From Gnetum montanum (taxonomy: Eukaryota; Streptophyta; Gnetopsida; Gnetales; Gnetaceae), in assembly GCA_015680685.1 (NCBI GenBank), contig MNCI01005294.1, positions 374,458 to 438,457 of the forward strand: DNA of 64,000 nucleotides, written 5' to 3'. Each line of letters opens with the position of its first letter. Positions within the stretch are counted from its first letter, which is position 1. The position numbers were made by a program, and so were the translations under genes. The notes under the pieces are model-generated. The model worked only from the letters and a program-made list of their open reading frames with translations, was not told where the DNA came from and searched no databases. Below are positions 22,290 to 34,559 of the stretch, one piece after another.

Positions 22290-23560
22290 ACTATTCATCT
22301 TGAATATGATAGTTCCTCCATCGGTCTGTTGTATTCATCAATGGTTCCTTGAGCATTCTTCATGCCTACTCAAAATTACAATGATGCTCATAAAAATTAA
22401 TAAAATCATACACACCTTCCACATGAGGTCTACTTAAATTTACCACAAGCACTCTAGACAATGCATCAACCACCACATTTACTTTTTCACTTTTGTATTT
22501 TAGCACAAAGTTGGACTCTTAAAACTGTGTAACCCACTTCATGCACTTTGCATTCAACTTCTTATGGGAATTTAGGATTTGTAGAGCTTTGTGATCTATC
22601 ATCAATGTGAACTTCCTAGGCAAAAAGTAAGGCCTCCAATGCTTGATTTCCTAAATAATACCATATAACTTCTTCTTTAAAAAGAAAGTACCTCATCAAT
22701 GGAAAGTCCATGTAAATCCACCTTCAGCTAAAAAAGCTTTTGAAAATCTAGAATTCCAATTATTGGTTCAATGCTAATTTTTTATTTTAACATGTCAAAT
22801 CTCCTTTGAGTTTTAATATCTCATTTTTAAAATCTTTATTTTTCTTCAATAATGCAAACATATGCCAAGAAATGCCATTGAAATTTTTAATGAACCTTTT
22901 ATAGAAACCTTCTAAACCAAGAAATAATCTTACCTCACCAACATTTTTAGGAGTTGGCCAATTTCTAATTGCCTTTATCTTGGTAGCCTTCATTTGAATT
23001 TAGTTTTTAGAAATCACATGTCCCAAATATGTAATTTGTTTTCTTAAATAAATGAATTTGCTTCATATTAATCACCAAATGTGCCTCCTCTAATTTAAGA
23101 CACTTTCTTCAAGTGCTCCAAGTGCTCCTCCTCATTACATCTATATAGAAAAATTTCATCAAAGAAGACAATGTAAAACTTACCAATTAGGTCTTTGAGG
23201 ATATCATAAATCAATATCATGAATGTAGTAGGTGCATTTGTAAGCCCAAATGACATCACCAACTACTTAAACAATCCATACGATGTCTTGAAAGAAATCT
23301 TCCATTCATCACTAGGCATGATTCTAATTTCATGGTGTCCACTCTTCAAATCCATTTTGCTAAAAATTTCAACATTAGTAATAATATTAAGTATAGCATT
23401 CATTCTTTTAATATAAAATTTTTGTCTTACTATTATCCTATTCACTACCCTAGAACCAATGCACATCCTCCATTCATCACTATTCTTCTTTAGCACTAGC
23501 ACTACTGGAACTAGACAAGGTAAAATGGATTCCCTTATGAAGCCATTTCCAAGTAACTTC
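22290..23560 (-). pseudogene. Reverse transcriptase and RNase H of element C
   Basis: At 23263-23502 the minus strand encodes the palm/fingers part: LVLKKNSDEWRMCI, VVNRIIVRQKFYI and FSKMDLKSGHHEIRI, the last holding the first catalytic Asp. The YVDD-type motif should lie near 23140-23170, where FFDEIFLY is the degenerate counterpart. The thumb region at 22787-22993 shows IRNWPTPKNVGEVRLFLGL and FYKRFIKNF. RNase H follows in poor condition to about 22300. Frames are interrupted repeatedly. Confidence 0.85.
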
Positions 23561-24339
23561 TTGTCTTTGGTGTTTAGCTCATTGATTCAATGCTATCCAA
23601 TAAGATCTTTTATTTGAAATGGTAGCGCTATGGATGAACTCAATTTGATGTTGTACATTCCTCACTTGTGGCAATCCATCCAATTCCCACTTGACCACCT
23701 TGAAAAATTTCTTCTTCAAGCCTTAGCAAACCTATTGAAAGTTCAAACTACACATCATCATGGTTAGGAGAAACTATTTTATAATAACAAAACCAAAATC
23801 AATTTTATCATGTTCCTTCATGTATTTCCTCTCTCCTATAAAAATTAAGGAAGCATTAAGTGAGCTTTTTTGTTTCACTTATTTAGCCATCATGGGAAGC
23901 AATTCATGGATTTGATTATGTCTTAGAATACTCCATATATTCCTTCCTTCCTTCATTATATTGAGTAACATTATTAAAATTCCATGGCCTCTTGAAAATT
24001 ACATTAATACAATCAAATGGAAGCACATCACATCTCATAGCATCATGAAAACTTCCAATTCTAAATTTTAAATTACATTATTTCCTTACCTCTTGAGAGA
24101 ATTCTCTAGATGAGCAATCTACTTTATAAGGTCTAGGATGAGGATTCAATCAAAATATGAATCCATTTCCCACTAAGCAAACATCTCATCCCAATTCAAA
24201 ATAACAACTTTGTGGTAGGATGGTCTCCCTTGTTCATATTTCCCATGAATACACAAGAATTTAATTCACAAACTTCTTCAATATTGGAAGAATTAGCATT
24301 ACCTCTTTGAATATATTAGATTGATGTTTCCACCACCTC
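23561..24339 (-). other. Protease and linker region of element C (degraded)
   Basis: Between gag and reverse transcriptase no clear retropepsin DSG motif could be read. The position and order imply the protease lay here. Many stops. Confidence 0.35.
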
Positions 24340-25450
24340 TATGGTTTGTACATCCTTGTCCTTGACTACCTTAAAGAATGGACAATACCATTTCTTGTGT
24401 CCACATTTTTCATACTTGAAGCACTAAATCTTTGATGAGAAAGTTCCTTGACCTATGTCTCCTTTGCCTTGGTCCTTATTGGCTTTGTCCTTCTCATCAT
24501 CCCTTTCATTCTTGTTATTATGACTATCATCTTTATCTTTATATTTAAACTTTGATCCTTTCTTAGATTTAAATCCTTTGTCCCTTCCCTTGGTATCTTG
24601 TTTGCCTCTATTCCCAAAACCATTGAGTTTATGTCCTACCTTGAGCACCAAATCATAAGCCTCCTCAAGAGTTTGTGGCTCATAAAATGAAAAATACTAC
24701 TATTAATAAATTTTGATATCCCTAAAAAATATTTAAGCCCATCCATACTCCTCCTAGCTTACTTTATCTTGATGGAATAATTTACAAAACTCAATATAAT
24801 TTTCCTTAACATCTTTTTCACCTTGTCTAAGGAATTTTAGCTTCATAGTCATCTCTTGCCTTTGACTAGAATATTTAAATTTTCTCTTTAATCTATACTT
24901 CATGATATCCCAATCTTTAATATGTTCTTCATTTTATCTTTCATAACATTAGAAATTTTTATCCCACCAACTAGAAGCCTTACCTTCTAATCTGGATTCA
25001 ACAATAGGTACCCTTAACTGATTAAGTGCATCTTCTAATTGAAAATTCTTTTCAAATATCCTCAACCAAATTAAGAAAGAAATCATTGGTGTCATCTACA
25101 CCATTGAACATCTTCAGTTCCTCATATGGAAGCCTTGAAGCATTTCCAAATGCCCTAGCAAGTTTAACTTCTTCTTCATCATATAGCTTGTCATGAGAAG
25201 AAGTAGATGCTAGTGATGGATTTCTTCCATAAGGAACTAAATTTCCTTCCCTTGAAATCCTAGGCTAATGGGTTCTCTCATTCACATAGCTAGAATGTTC
25301 TTCCTCCTAATCTTGGCCTCTTCCACCATTTTTAGAAACTTCTTCATTCTTATTTGAGCAAGCATGCCCCCTACGATCATGGATCTAAACATGGCTAGGA
25401 CCAACATTTCAATCTATCTTGGTATTGATCTCCTACAATCTTTCAGTCAC
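24340..25450 (-). pseudogene. gag of element C
   Basis: Minus-strand gag remnant. The region 24700-25200 carries the capsid-like part, including SWWDK-like residues. At 24424-24651 a Lys/Asp/Gly-rich linker (KGRDKGFKSKKGSKFKYKD) precedes a zinc knuckle that reads CFKYEKCGHKKWYC at about 24380-24425; the second Cys of the usual CX2CX4HX4C has become Tyr. In-frame stops separate linker and knuckle. Gag lies just inside the 5' LTR as expected. Confidence 0.7.
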
Positions 25451-25549
25451 TTGCTAGAAAGTTGATCTATTTAGGGCTTGCATATGTTTCCTCTTTGGAA
25501 ACATCTAAAATAAATAAAAATTCATAACCAAAATCAAACAACAATAAAC

Positions 25550-25566
25550 CCTAAGATCTTATACCA
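25550..25566 (-). other. Primer binding site of element C
   Basis: The minus strand reads TGGTATAAGATCTTAGG just inside the 5' LTR, matching the tRNA-iMet complement TGGTATCAGAGC with a few substitutions. Confidence 0.7.
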
Positions 25567-25568
25567 AT

Positions 25569-26501
25569 AATACTAAAGTAGGTTCACCCCTTAAGATTTC
25601 ATCTTCGTACCCCTAAATCTAGGTATTATGAAAGATAATCAAAATTACTAGAAAATAAGAAAACTAGCTATCTTCATATAATCAATATAAAAGATTACAA
25701 TACAATGGGTTCAACAATCCAAGGATTAAAACACACACTCATACTATTGTAGAGCTTGAGGCTCTACAATCTCATAAGATTGAACTCAATGTAAGGTTCA
25801 ATCTTCAAATTAAATCCTCACACATACATCAAAGATCTTAACTTACAATTAAGGCATAAGAACACATAGCCTAATACTACACATAATTGATCTTGGAGCT
25901 ATAATCACAAATTCAATTCATCAATGTGCTTTATCCCCTACACAAGCTCTTCTTTCTTCTTGCTTGCTTACTTCTATTTCACCCTCTCTTCCTTTCTTTA
26001 AAGCATGGATACAAAACATGATTATAAAGATCCAAAAATCCTAGGAACCTTTTCTAAATTCCTATCTAGAAATTTTCCATGTGCTTATTACCTTTTCTAA
26101 CTTTTTCCCATTGAAATTGCCATGTTGGAGCTTCATCACATTAAGCAAGATGTCTCATGGCCTTTCCAGATGTCTTCTTGTCAACTTTGGGATGCTATTG
26201 AGACATCTCACATGTGGATGAGATGTCTTTACTAAGGATAAGACATCTTCCTAATGTTCAAGATATCTTTCTAGTATCTAAGACATCTTCCCAAGGTCCA
26301 AGACATCTTGTACAAGATGTCTCCTCTAATAGGACTATAATTTGGCCAAGACATCTCCTTTAAATTCAAGATATCTCTTGTTAAACCTCAATTCTTAGCC
26401 AAGTTGTCTCATGAACTTTCAATACATCTTCCTAGAGCTAAAAACCTAAAAAAATAACTTGGAAGGAAAAGAACAAGGAAATTGAGATAGATGTTCCAAC
26501 A
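25569..26501 (-). repeat. 5' LTR of element C
   Basis: About 933 bp. On the minus strand it starts TGTTGGAACATC at 26501. Between about 26148 and 26372 it holds nine exact copies of AGACATCT or its reverse complement AGATGTCT. Shared landmarks with the 3' LTR include the GAGTTTAAGACTC-like/GAGCTTGAGGCTC hairpin and the CTTCTTGCTTGCTTACTTCT stretch. Confidence 0.85.
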
Positions 26502-26813
26502 TCATTGCTATATATGTTTATTATTGTTGGTATTATTTTTGGACTAGTTAAACATATTTTCAATGCATGTTCATCTTGAAAACTATAATATCAAATTTGA
26601 AATATTGGGAATGTAGTGATTAATGGATTAAGAATCATTTTTATAGTAAATTTAAACAAAATCCCCTCTAGCAATGTATATTAAATGCATATTTCATGGA
26701 GATCTCTCTAAGATTTGATGATCACATATTTGCTCCCAAAAACTTAGAAGAGCTTCCCTGATCATGCATATACTTTAGTTTTGTTTAGTTAATTTTAGTT
26801 CAACCTATTAGTA
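26502..26813. other. No recognised feature
   Basis: AT-rich spacer between element C and the 5' LTR of copia element F. Confidence 0.5.
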
Positions 26814-27079
26814 TGTTCCAAGTTATAGTATTAAAATGTTTGAATTTCTAGTATTATAGTTGTAATGATAATGACCATGCTTTATAAAGTTTCCTCTCCT
26901 CAATGTTCTCTTTTGTGTCAAGTTTCTTATCCTTCTTACTATATATTTTGGATGACTTGCATTCAATCTTCGATAAAGATATGTATGAATATGTGTACCA
27001 TGTAATCTTGCACATATATATTTTATCAATCTACTTCAACCGAATTACAATTTATTTCCATTGCTCTTTATTTCTAACA
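26814..27079 (+). repeat. 5' LTR of copia element F
   Basis: A 266-bp LTR starting TGTTCCAAGTTATAG and ending TTTCTAACA, immediately followed by a TGGTATCAAAGC primer site. The start matches the 3' copy at 43415 for about 65 bases. Confidence 0.75.
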
Positions 27080-27091
27080 TGGTATCAAAGC
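27080..27091 (+). other. Primer binding site of element F (tRNA-iMet type)
   Basis: TGGTATCAAAGC differs by one base from the common plant copia site TGGTATCAGAGC and abuts the LTR end. Confidence 0.85.
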
Positions 27092-27179
27092 ATGTTTCTT
27101 TCAGTTTTGGGTTTTCAAAATTATTTCACTAGTGTGTGATCATTTCATGATATAAGTTGTACTAACATTTACATAATGG

Positions 27180-27480
27180 TGTCTTCTCAAGATTTAAGAC
27201 ACATATGACTCATTTGTGAACATTGTCGATGAGCAGGCCATACCATTGAAAAATGTTATAGGCTTCATGGATATCTTTCTTGACACAAAAGAGGATAGTC
27301 TACTATAAATGAAAATTTGGTTAGAGGGCATGATAATGAGAAATTTTTGTCATTATTCCTTACAAAAGAGTAGTACAAGTAACTTATTTTTCTTTTGAAC
27401 AATCACTAACATGCTAAAAATCAAGTACCTTATAACTAGAAACAAATTCTTCATGTACTTTAGCCTTAATCAATGATTCA
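27180..27480 (+). pseudogene. gag zinc knuckle of copia element F
   Basis: Plus-strand frame at about 27210-27270 reads CEHC-(stop)-AGHTIEKCYRLHGY, the copia gag CX2CX4HX4C knuckle with the typical C-terminal CYRLHGYP extension. One codon between the Cys pair and His is a stop. Upstream gag between the primer site and here is very short (about 100 bases), so most of gag is deleted. Confidence 0.75.
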
Positions 27481-27484
27481 ACAT

Positions 27485-28158
27485 CATGGATACTTGATAC
27501 TAGAGCAACTAATCATATGGTTAACTCTTGTTTCATCTTTTTTTTCATGTTATATCCAAAGTAGACACTTCTGTTAAACTACCTAATAGTATTATTGCAA
27601 TTATTTCCAATGTTGGAATTATAAATATATTATACTCAAAAGTTTTAAAGGATATTCTATATGTTTCTTTCTTTAAAGTCAATATAATATCTATTAGCAA
27701 ACTAGTTCCTCATATGAATTTCAAAGTAACCTTCTCGTTTAGTTTTGGTATTACATAGGACCAAGCCTCGAGGAAGATGATTAGAGTGGGTAAAGAAATG
27801 AATGACTTCTACCTTCTTCATTCTCTTGCTAAGTTTTCAAATAACTTTCATAAAGGTCATTTTCATTTTGTAGTTGTTGTTTCATCATTTAATTTATGAC
27901 ATAAACAACTAGGACATTTGTCTAGTACCTACTTGTACTTATTAGTCAAAAATACATCTAAAATTTCTATTTCTCATTCATTACATTATGGTATTTTACC
28001 AACTACTAAACAAGCTTGATTACCCTTTCCTTCAAGTTCTTTTTCAAGCACTACACCTTCTCAATTAATTCATTGTAACATATGGGATCCTTACAAAACA
28101 TCTTCTATCACTAGTGCATTGTACTTCTTGACTATAATTGATCATTTTACTAGATGTA
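27485..28158 (+). pseudogene. Protease and N-terminal integrase of copia element F
   Basis: A WILDTRATNHM-like protease active site lies at 27487-27520; the usual DTGA reads DTRA, so the catalytic Gly is changed. It is followed by VKLPNSI and VLKDILYVSFFKVNIISISKLV (27660-27705). The integrase zinc-binding GAG-pre-integrase part shows HKQLGHLSS (27900). The core start reads LIHCNIWDPYKTSSI and ALYFLTIIDHFTRC (28065-28155), holding the first catalytic Asp. The frame is cut at 28158 by element E and resumes at 40742. Confidence 0.85.
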
Positions 28159-29120
28159 TGTTAAGGTCATTATTATTTCATTCTTGCACTATAGAATATG
28201 GAAATCAATCAAATGGAGAACCATGTGTTAAATGGAATTAACTTGCTAGAATTATAGTGAAGAACACTTAACATTAAGTCACTCTTAATAAAATAAATAG
28301 CTATCTTATCATCCAATCTCAATACAATCATGTCATTAGAAGAATATCATTGAACAAACTTAAATTCTATATCTTCAAATTTATTTGATTATCTATTTTT
28401 ATATCTATCTCTCTATATATCTCTACATTCGTTCTATATCTTATCTTATATTTCTACTTCAATCTGGTGCCAAAAGACTTTTGTTGACAGTTGAAATAAC
28501 TTTTGGCTAATGACTATGATTTGGGCACAAGTCATAATTGGATCATAGATCCCTGCTCAAAGAAGACTCATCAAGTCAATCAATCATTGTGAGAGACTAC
28601 GATCAACAATCTTACTCAACCATTTCCAATGGTTGAGTATTTAAATCCTAATAGTCAAATGACAAATTAGGTTGAAATACCCATTGTGACTATAACAAGG
28701 ATGCAATTTGTAGGGACTCTCACTAATAGATTTTAAATTTCTATTATAAAATATGTTAGGAGTGTCTATGAATCTATGCTATGATCTCATACAAATCACA
28801 TGAGCATGCAATACATTTCCAAACTAGAATATAACTTCTATGCTACCTTGCCAAACTAGAATTCAACTTCTATGATACCTCCATATCCATTTGAAGCTAA
28901 TTCCACTTGTTCCTTAGTCCTCTATCTTCTGAAAATTAACTTCTGACAGTCATACAATAGGCATTGTTCCCTTGAAGAGTTTGGAACTTTTTAGAAATTA
29001 AGTTTTGACTTGATAACTTGAACTGTGGATAGCTGTGGATCACATGAGCTCATAGCTACCTACCCAAGTCTTCAAATGGAGGAAACAAAATTCAAAGGAA
29101 CATAAATTCATCTACTAACA
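28159..29120 (-). repeat. 3' LTR of element E
   Basis: 962 bp, matching 39794-40741 along its length. Landmarks are ATGAAGAACACTTAACATTAA-like sequence, the ATCTCTCTATATATCTCTACAT stretch and the terminal TCTACTAACA. The many differences between the two copies indicate an old insertion. Confidence 0.9.
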
Positions 29121-29135
29121 TAGCCTCCAACTAGC
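29121..29135 (-). other. Polypurine tract of element E
   Basis: The minus strand reads CTAGTTGGAGGCTA before the 3' LTR start, a modest purine-rich tract in the right place. Confidence 0.5.
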
Positions 29136-29289
29136 TCTTTATTGTCTCAATAAAAGAAAGTAGAAGAATGTACATGAATTAATGAGAATACAATAAATAA
29201 TAAAGCACATCATGGAATTGATCCCTCTATCATAACACCTCAAAACATACAAAAAGAGAAAAGGAAAAAGAAGAAATGGGGAATAAAAT

Positions 29290-30396
29290 GCTCAAGCTAG
29301 AGGAGTTGAGCCTTCCCTTAAAGGAGGTATAGGAGGCTCTACTGAAGAAGAAGATTTAGATGCGTCCTCAATTTACACCTCACTCATAAAATCATTTTCC
29401 ATCACCTCATCATCCACCTAGTCCATAGGGCTAGATTATCTAGCCTAATTTGCATTAGTGATCAAGAATCCCATGGGTACAAACTTTGAGTCCATTGATT
29501 CATCAACCTCTTAGTAACCAATTATGTGATGCAAATCCATCATCTTGAAAAACAAATGATGCCCCATGATCTCCACATTAGAGATCAACTAATACTACCT
29601 TGTCTTAAGTCAATGACAATGAACATGAAGATGTGCATCCATCTCATTACAATGTGTAGTTAAACTTAGCTATAGGATGTCCAATTAATCCATGAGCTGA
29701 GCTTTAAATCCCACCATATCTTGGTTAGCACCCACCGTGTCCTATTACTATTGTGGCTACTACTACTACTATCATTGCTGAACATCAGCATAGCAAACCT
29801 CCCACATGATCGTACCTCCAGCTCCAAGAAAATGTTGACCAGGAATTCATAGGACCTCCTCATACTATTTCCTATGTAACCCTTAAGTGTAGAAGGCACA
29901 TTTCCAAATTTGAAAATTAGCCCTTGCCTCATGAAATAATCTCCTTAATGGGTAGGGCAAGTGGCTAAATTTTAAAATGCCGATATAATGTTGAGAAAAT
30001 CGATGGAAAGAGTACCCCATTAGCATCTTAGACCACCAAATCCATCCTGGATAAAATGATAAATGGATAATTGAGGATGTAAGGACCCTTGATATCACTC
30101 ATAATCTACATGCTAATGAACATGACATGTGTGAAATAAGAGCTTTCTAGAATGTTCGTTATCACTATCCTTGCAAGAACCCTCATTTCTAGAGAAAGGT
30201 TCTTGTAGCATCATCCTATTTCATCCATCGCCACATTAGGGAAGAGATCAACCAACTGAGTCTTCCTCTCTAATGATGTTGCTATAAAGTTTTATCTATT
30301 TAGTCTTACTTGCATCTCAAGAACCTTAGCAATGAGGACCTCATTGATGTCATAAGACTTGGTGGCAACCTAAAAGGATGATGATGTAGATGACAT
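29290..30396 (-). pseudogene. Second ORF downstream of pol in element E (function unknown)
   Basis: On the minus strand an ATG at 30394-30396 opens a broken frame beginning MSSTSSSF. It continues with VATKSYDINEVLIAKVLEMQ (about 30300-30370), LERKTQLVDLFP (about 30250) and a LSLEMRVLARIVITNI stretch (about 30160-30200). It ends with an acidic/Ser/Pro tail (EDASKSSSSVEPPIPP, about 29330-29380). Several in-frame stops occur. The layout L-x2-E-x-RV-x3-I...NI followed by an I-x2-I-x-G-x3-N-x-P segment recalls the putative plant transposon protein domain (PF20167), but this is by eye only. The position after integrase is that of the env-like ORF of Athila elements. Confidence 0.4.
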
Positions 30397-33300
30397 CCTC
30401 TAGAATGTTAGGTAGAATTATCAAGCCTCCTACTCATACAATGCCTTACCTCTTGTTAAGACAAACTTCATATTATAACCTATCAAAGAAGCTACAACTA
30501 GTAAAATCACCCATTTTATGAGGGGATTGAAGTTCCTAGGTGGCCTTTATGGTAGCATAGGAAACTTCACCTTTGGATGCTTATACTCAAAATTCTCCAT
30601 ACACTCCCTATGAGCATGTTCCTACTACTCCTCCTAAGCACATCTCCATTATATTGGATCTCTAGCTACCATAGATTATTCCTGAACTTCCTTACTATAG
30701 GGAACATTAGTACACATACAATACTATATATAAAAATCATAAAATATAATGCAATAAATAACATAATATAAAAATTACAAATAACATAATGTAAATAAAT
30801 TATAGAAAGTACAAAAACAACTGTAAAGATCTACACTAATATTTCCAAAATCTTAACAATGTTGATACCCCCAATGAGTCTATGTTATTGTCAATGTACA
30901 TGCCTAGTTCAAAGATGGAAAATAACTATACAAGGTAAATTTAAGTATGAATATTTTGAATCATGTATGAAGAATCTACTTAACAATCAACAGTGGATTT
31001 ACTACTATATCATAAGTAGAGTACATAAAGAAGACAACATGAAATTACTTGATACTATCCCATACTACTAAGTAATCCTTAAAATGAAATTATTGGTTTT
31101 CCATCTATAGCTTATACAAAGCCCAAATATAGCTTAATATTAAATTACTTGCAAACCAAGATAGCTATAGAAAATTTAATATCCATACTAAAAATATTTA
31201 ATTTCTATCATTCATTAAACATATCCTAGAATTATCTCATCACTGGAGATGTCCTCATCTTATTTTATAGCTTTATATTAAGTAAGAACAAGAAGCTTCT
31301 AATAGTTTAGAATAAAAAAACAAAAAATCTAGGTCTATGCATAGTTCAAAATCAATTAACATAGAAAAAATGCTTAGAACAATGAATGAAAAGTAGCAGA
31401 ACCTAAAGAACGACACCAATAAACCAAATTTCAACATTAATATGCTTAATCTCCTCCACAAACAATACTCATGCCCTAATATTGGTCATAACATCATACC
31501 ATAGGAAGTATAAAAATAAAAGTGCATCACAACAAGAGATTCAAGGCCTAAGTTAGGCATTTTGTAGAGGGAAGAAGGATTGGAGATCAAATCTAATAGC
31601 TATGTATATGATGAAAGCTCACTTCAGCTCTTGAATGTGTCCTACAATGCTCTGTGATGCAAAATGATTTTTTGTTTTGTGGAACAAAGTTTTATTTTAT
31701 TTTTTTTAATCAAGTTGTGATAGCATGCAAGTCACTACCTATCACAACACAATAATGAAAAATTTTAATAAATTTCAAAGTTACAACTAACTATAGGTAG
31801 CACTTCATTACATCTACAAAACTGAGGGTTGCACTTAGCTGCACTATTCTATAATTCAAGAATTAACATTACAATGCAATGCACTACAAGTCATAGGCAT
31901 TCATACTATCCAAGATTCAAAAAACATGAATTTCAAAATCTAGTAAACTACGAGTCATACTTAATCATGCTAATAAATTAATTATGATTAGACATCAAGA
32001 TGTGAGGGGGTTATAGGTTACACTCATTGCAAATGTCAAACTTCAACAAAATGAACTTCAAGATGATTGTAGCTCACAATCGGCCCTATAGTCAGACTTG
32101 GAGAGATTGTGAGTCACATCCTTCATACAATTCCTAATTCAAGATAATTCTACAACAAATAATGAGGAAAAGAAAATAGAAAATAGAGTAGAAAATAAAG
32201 AAAGTAATAAAAATGAAGAAAAAATTTGTAATAGAAGAATAAATAAGGTGTTAGTACTTGGTAAATATCAAGACATTGGGTGATGACTTATGTAAATTTA
32301 CTTCTAAAAGAATAATACAAATACACAATACTATCATGTTTGAACATTCATGAATCATTGTTTACCAACTTATCCATCTCTTATGGTACTATACCTCTCA
32401 AAAATACATAGTCTTCCTCTACTAAAAGTAGTTGTTGGTGATGGAAGCTCATTACGCATAAACATGATAATATTATCCTATGACCATGAACAAGAGAGAA
32501 CTTATCATCCAAAACACTTAATTAGCAAACAATTCTCTCTTTTATTTTTCATAACAATGATATTTTTAATGATTATGGGATTGCTACACTACCATCATAA
32601 CATGGTCCATACACAATGGAAACTTTGCTCCTGGTCTAGTTCCACAGTTGTGACGGGGTAAGATGTTTGTTGAAAGGTATTTCCAGATCTATACACCTAC
32701 AATAGGTTATGATTTATTGTTGTACAACCATTAGAACATGATCTATAAATAATGGAAAATTTGCTCCTAGTATAATTTTAATTCTTATACAAGTCATTTC
32801 TTATAAGTACCCCCATAGTTCATGTTTGATATCTCATGACGTTTCTTATCTCAAGTCACTAATTAAGAAAGACATAGAGCCTCAAGTTTGTTGACAAATG
32901 ACATATTGAGCTAACAATATTCTTAGTACAAAGTAAGAGAACTACTTACTTTCCAATTGAAAAGTTAACAAAATCTGTTCATGGGACAAAATCCCATCAC
33001 CAAACCTTTTCTCTATTTATGATAAAATATAAAATTTTAAAAATGTTTTGAAGATAAAAGTTTCCAAAAGGCTCATTCCATAGAACAAGTTGAACCTCCA
33101 TCAATTTTACTCGTGGAAGCCTAGATACCATGAAAGATATGTTACCATAGACACTACCAAAGACTTGATGATAACAATGATCACTACCATGCATAAGTAT
33201 TAATAGAAAAAACAAAATTTATGGCTCATATTACCTATCATCCAATTCTTGTAGAAAAATAAAACACATAGTAACCAAGTTATTAACCTATCATAACAAG

Positions 33301-33410
33301 AAGCATGAAGGTTAGACAATCTCATAAGGACCCATTTGAAACTAGTCCATAAGATTAAACTTAGCTTGCTAAGAAGAACCATTAGTTAAGGTAATTATCT
33401 CACTATCAAA
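30397..33410 (-). other. Non-coding region between integrase and ORF2 of element E
   Basis: No convincing ORF in about 3 kb. It contains a direct repeat of about 60 bp (32583-32645 and 32724-32786) sharing an ATAACATGGTC/AGAACATGATC start and the segment TTTGCTCCT. A/T-rich throughout. Confidence 0.4.
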
Positions 33411-34320
33411 GGAGGGCTATTGTCCAAAATAATGTTTAATCCAGAAGGACTTAGAACTACCAGGCTTAGAAATGTCAATATCACTATTACCTAAGGTCTT
33501 AATAACCCTAGAAGGTCCCTTCCATTTTGATACTAATTTTCTAGAAAAATGTTTAGGCCTCATATTAAAAAATAAAACTAATTCACCTTTTGAGAATAAC
33601 TTTCTCATAAACTTCTTATCATGCGACATCTTCATCTACTTCTTATAAAAATATTGCCTATCTAAAGATGCATATGATCTTCATCTAAATTATTTAAAGC
33701 AAATAAATGAGTAGAAAGACATGAGTTCAAGTTCATTTCAATTGACATTGCATTCAAAAGTACTTGTTTTATATTGTGAAAGAAACAAGGTATTGCTTAT
33801 GGAATACTAGTTCATTTGAGATAAATCCAAGAGTTGAATTATATGATGTATGAATAGACCACAATGCATTAGGTAAACAATAAGACTAATCTATTTGGTT
33901 CTTTCCTACAACTTTCTGCAAAATTTTTTTTATCTCTTTATTCATTTTTCAACTAAACCATTTGATTGAGGGTGATAGGTAGTAGTAATACAATGTGTAA
34001 TTTCCATTTGTTTAGCAATTTCTCCACTATATCATTAACAACATGTGTGTGTCCAAAGCAAGAACATAACTACCATTTTTGCATCATCATGCCTAGTTTC
34101 TTTTACCAAAATACATTTGGTGACATAATCAATGGAAAATAAAATATACTTAAAACAATTACTTGAAGGAAAATGACCCATGAAATTAATACCCCAATAA
34201 TCTAAGGACTTACACTCCACTGAGATAGGCAATAATGGCATGTCTTACTATCTTATAAGTCCTCGCATTTGATGGAAATCATCACATTTCTTACAATATG
34301 CATAATTATCTTTAAAAAAA
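33411..34320 (-). pseudogene. Integrase of element E
   Basis: Minus-strand frame with YCKKCDDFHQM for the zinc-binding end (about 34250-34310). The core start at 34035-34241 reads LPISVECKSLDYWGINFMGHFPSSNCFKYILFSIDY in pieces, ending with YVTKCILV where the family has YVSKWVEA. The C-terminal part at 33417-33635 shows SHDKKFMRK, FSKGELVLFFNMRPKHFSRKLVSKWKGP, matching the HD...F-GE-VLL-N-RL-FPGKL-SRW-GPF pattern of Athila integrases. Stops interrupt the core around the second and third catalytic residues. Confidence 0.85.
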
Positions 34321-34559
34321 ATAGACCAATAAAAACTAGCATGGAATATTTTTTACAAAATTTTCTTACTTGCAATATAACCTCCACACACTCCATCATG
34401 GTTAAAAGCAATTACCTCTTATTGTTCTTATTCTGGTAGACATCATCGAATGATCTAATATTTGCAAATCTTATACATGAATCGATCTCTCCAAATGAAT
34501 TGTTATGCCTTGATAACCATGGTCTATTTCTATCATTTATTCCAAGATTTTGGTAGTTT

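Larger units (their letters stand above)
20040..26501 (-). mobile_element. Element C: chromovirus-like Ty3/gypsy retrotransposon
   Basis: A minus-strand element with LTRs at 20040-20942 and 25569-26501, a tRNA-iMet-type primer site and gag, reverse transcriptase, RNase H and integrase remnants in gypsy order. The 6.5-kb size and the integrase C-terminus favour a chromovirus such as the Tekay or CRM/Galadriel groups. No chromodomain could be read past integrase. The 5-bp flanks (CTTAT and TCATT) do not match convincingly, so target duplication is not confirmed. Confidence 0.85.

Noticed and set aside
20035-26506. Target duplication around element C
   Set aside because: The flanks CTTAT and TCATT do not match well enough; the LTR end may be a few bases off.
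27069-27079. Assigning the species from LTR content
   Set aside because: Element lineages seen here occur across seed plants. A gymnosperm origin is plausible but cannot be shown from this window.
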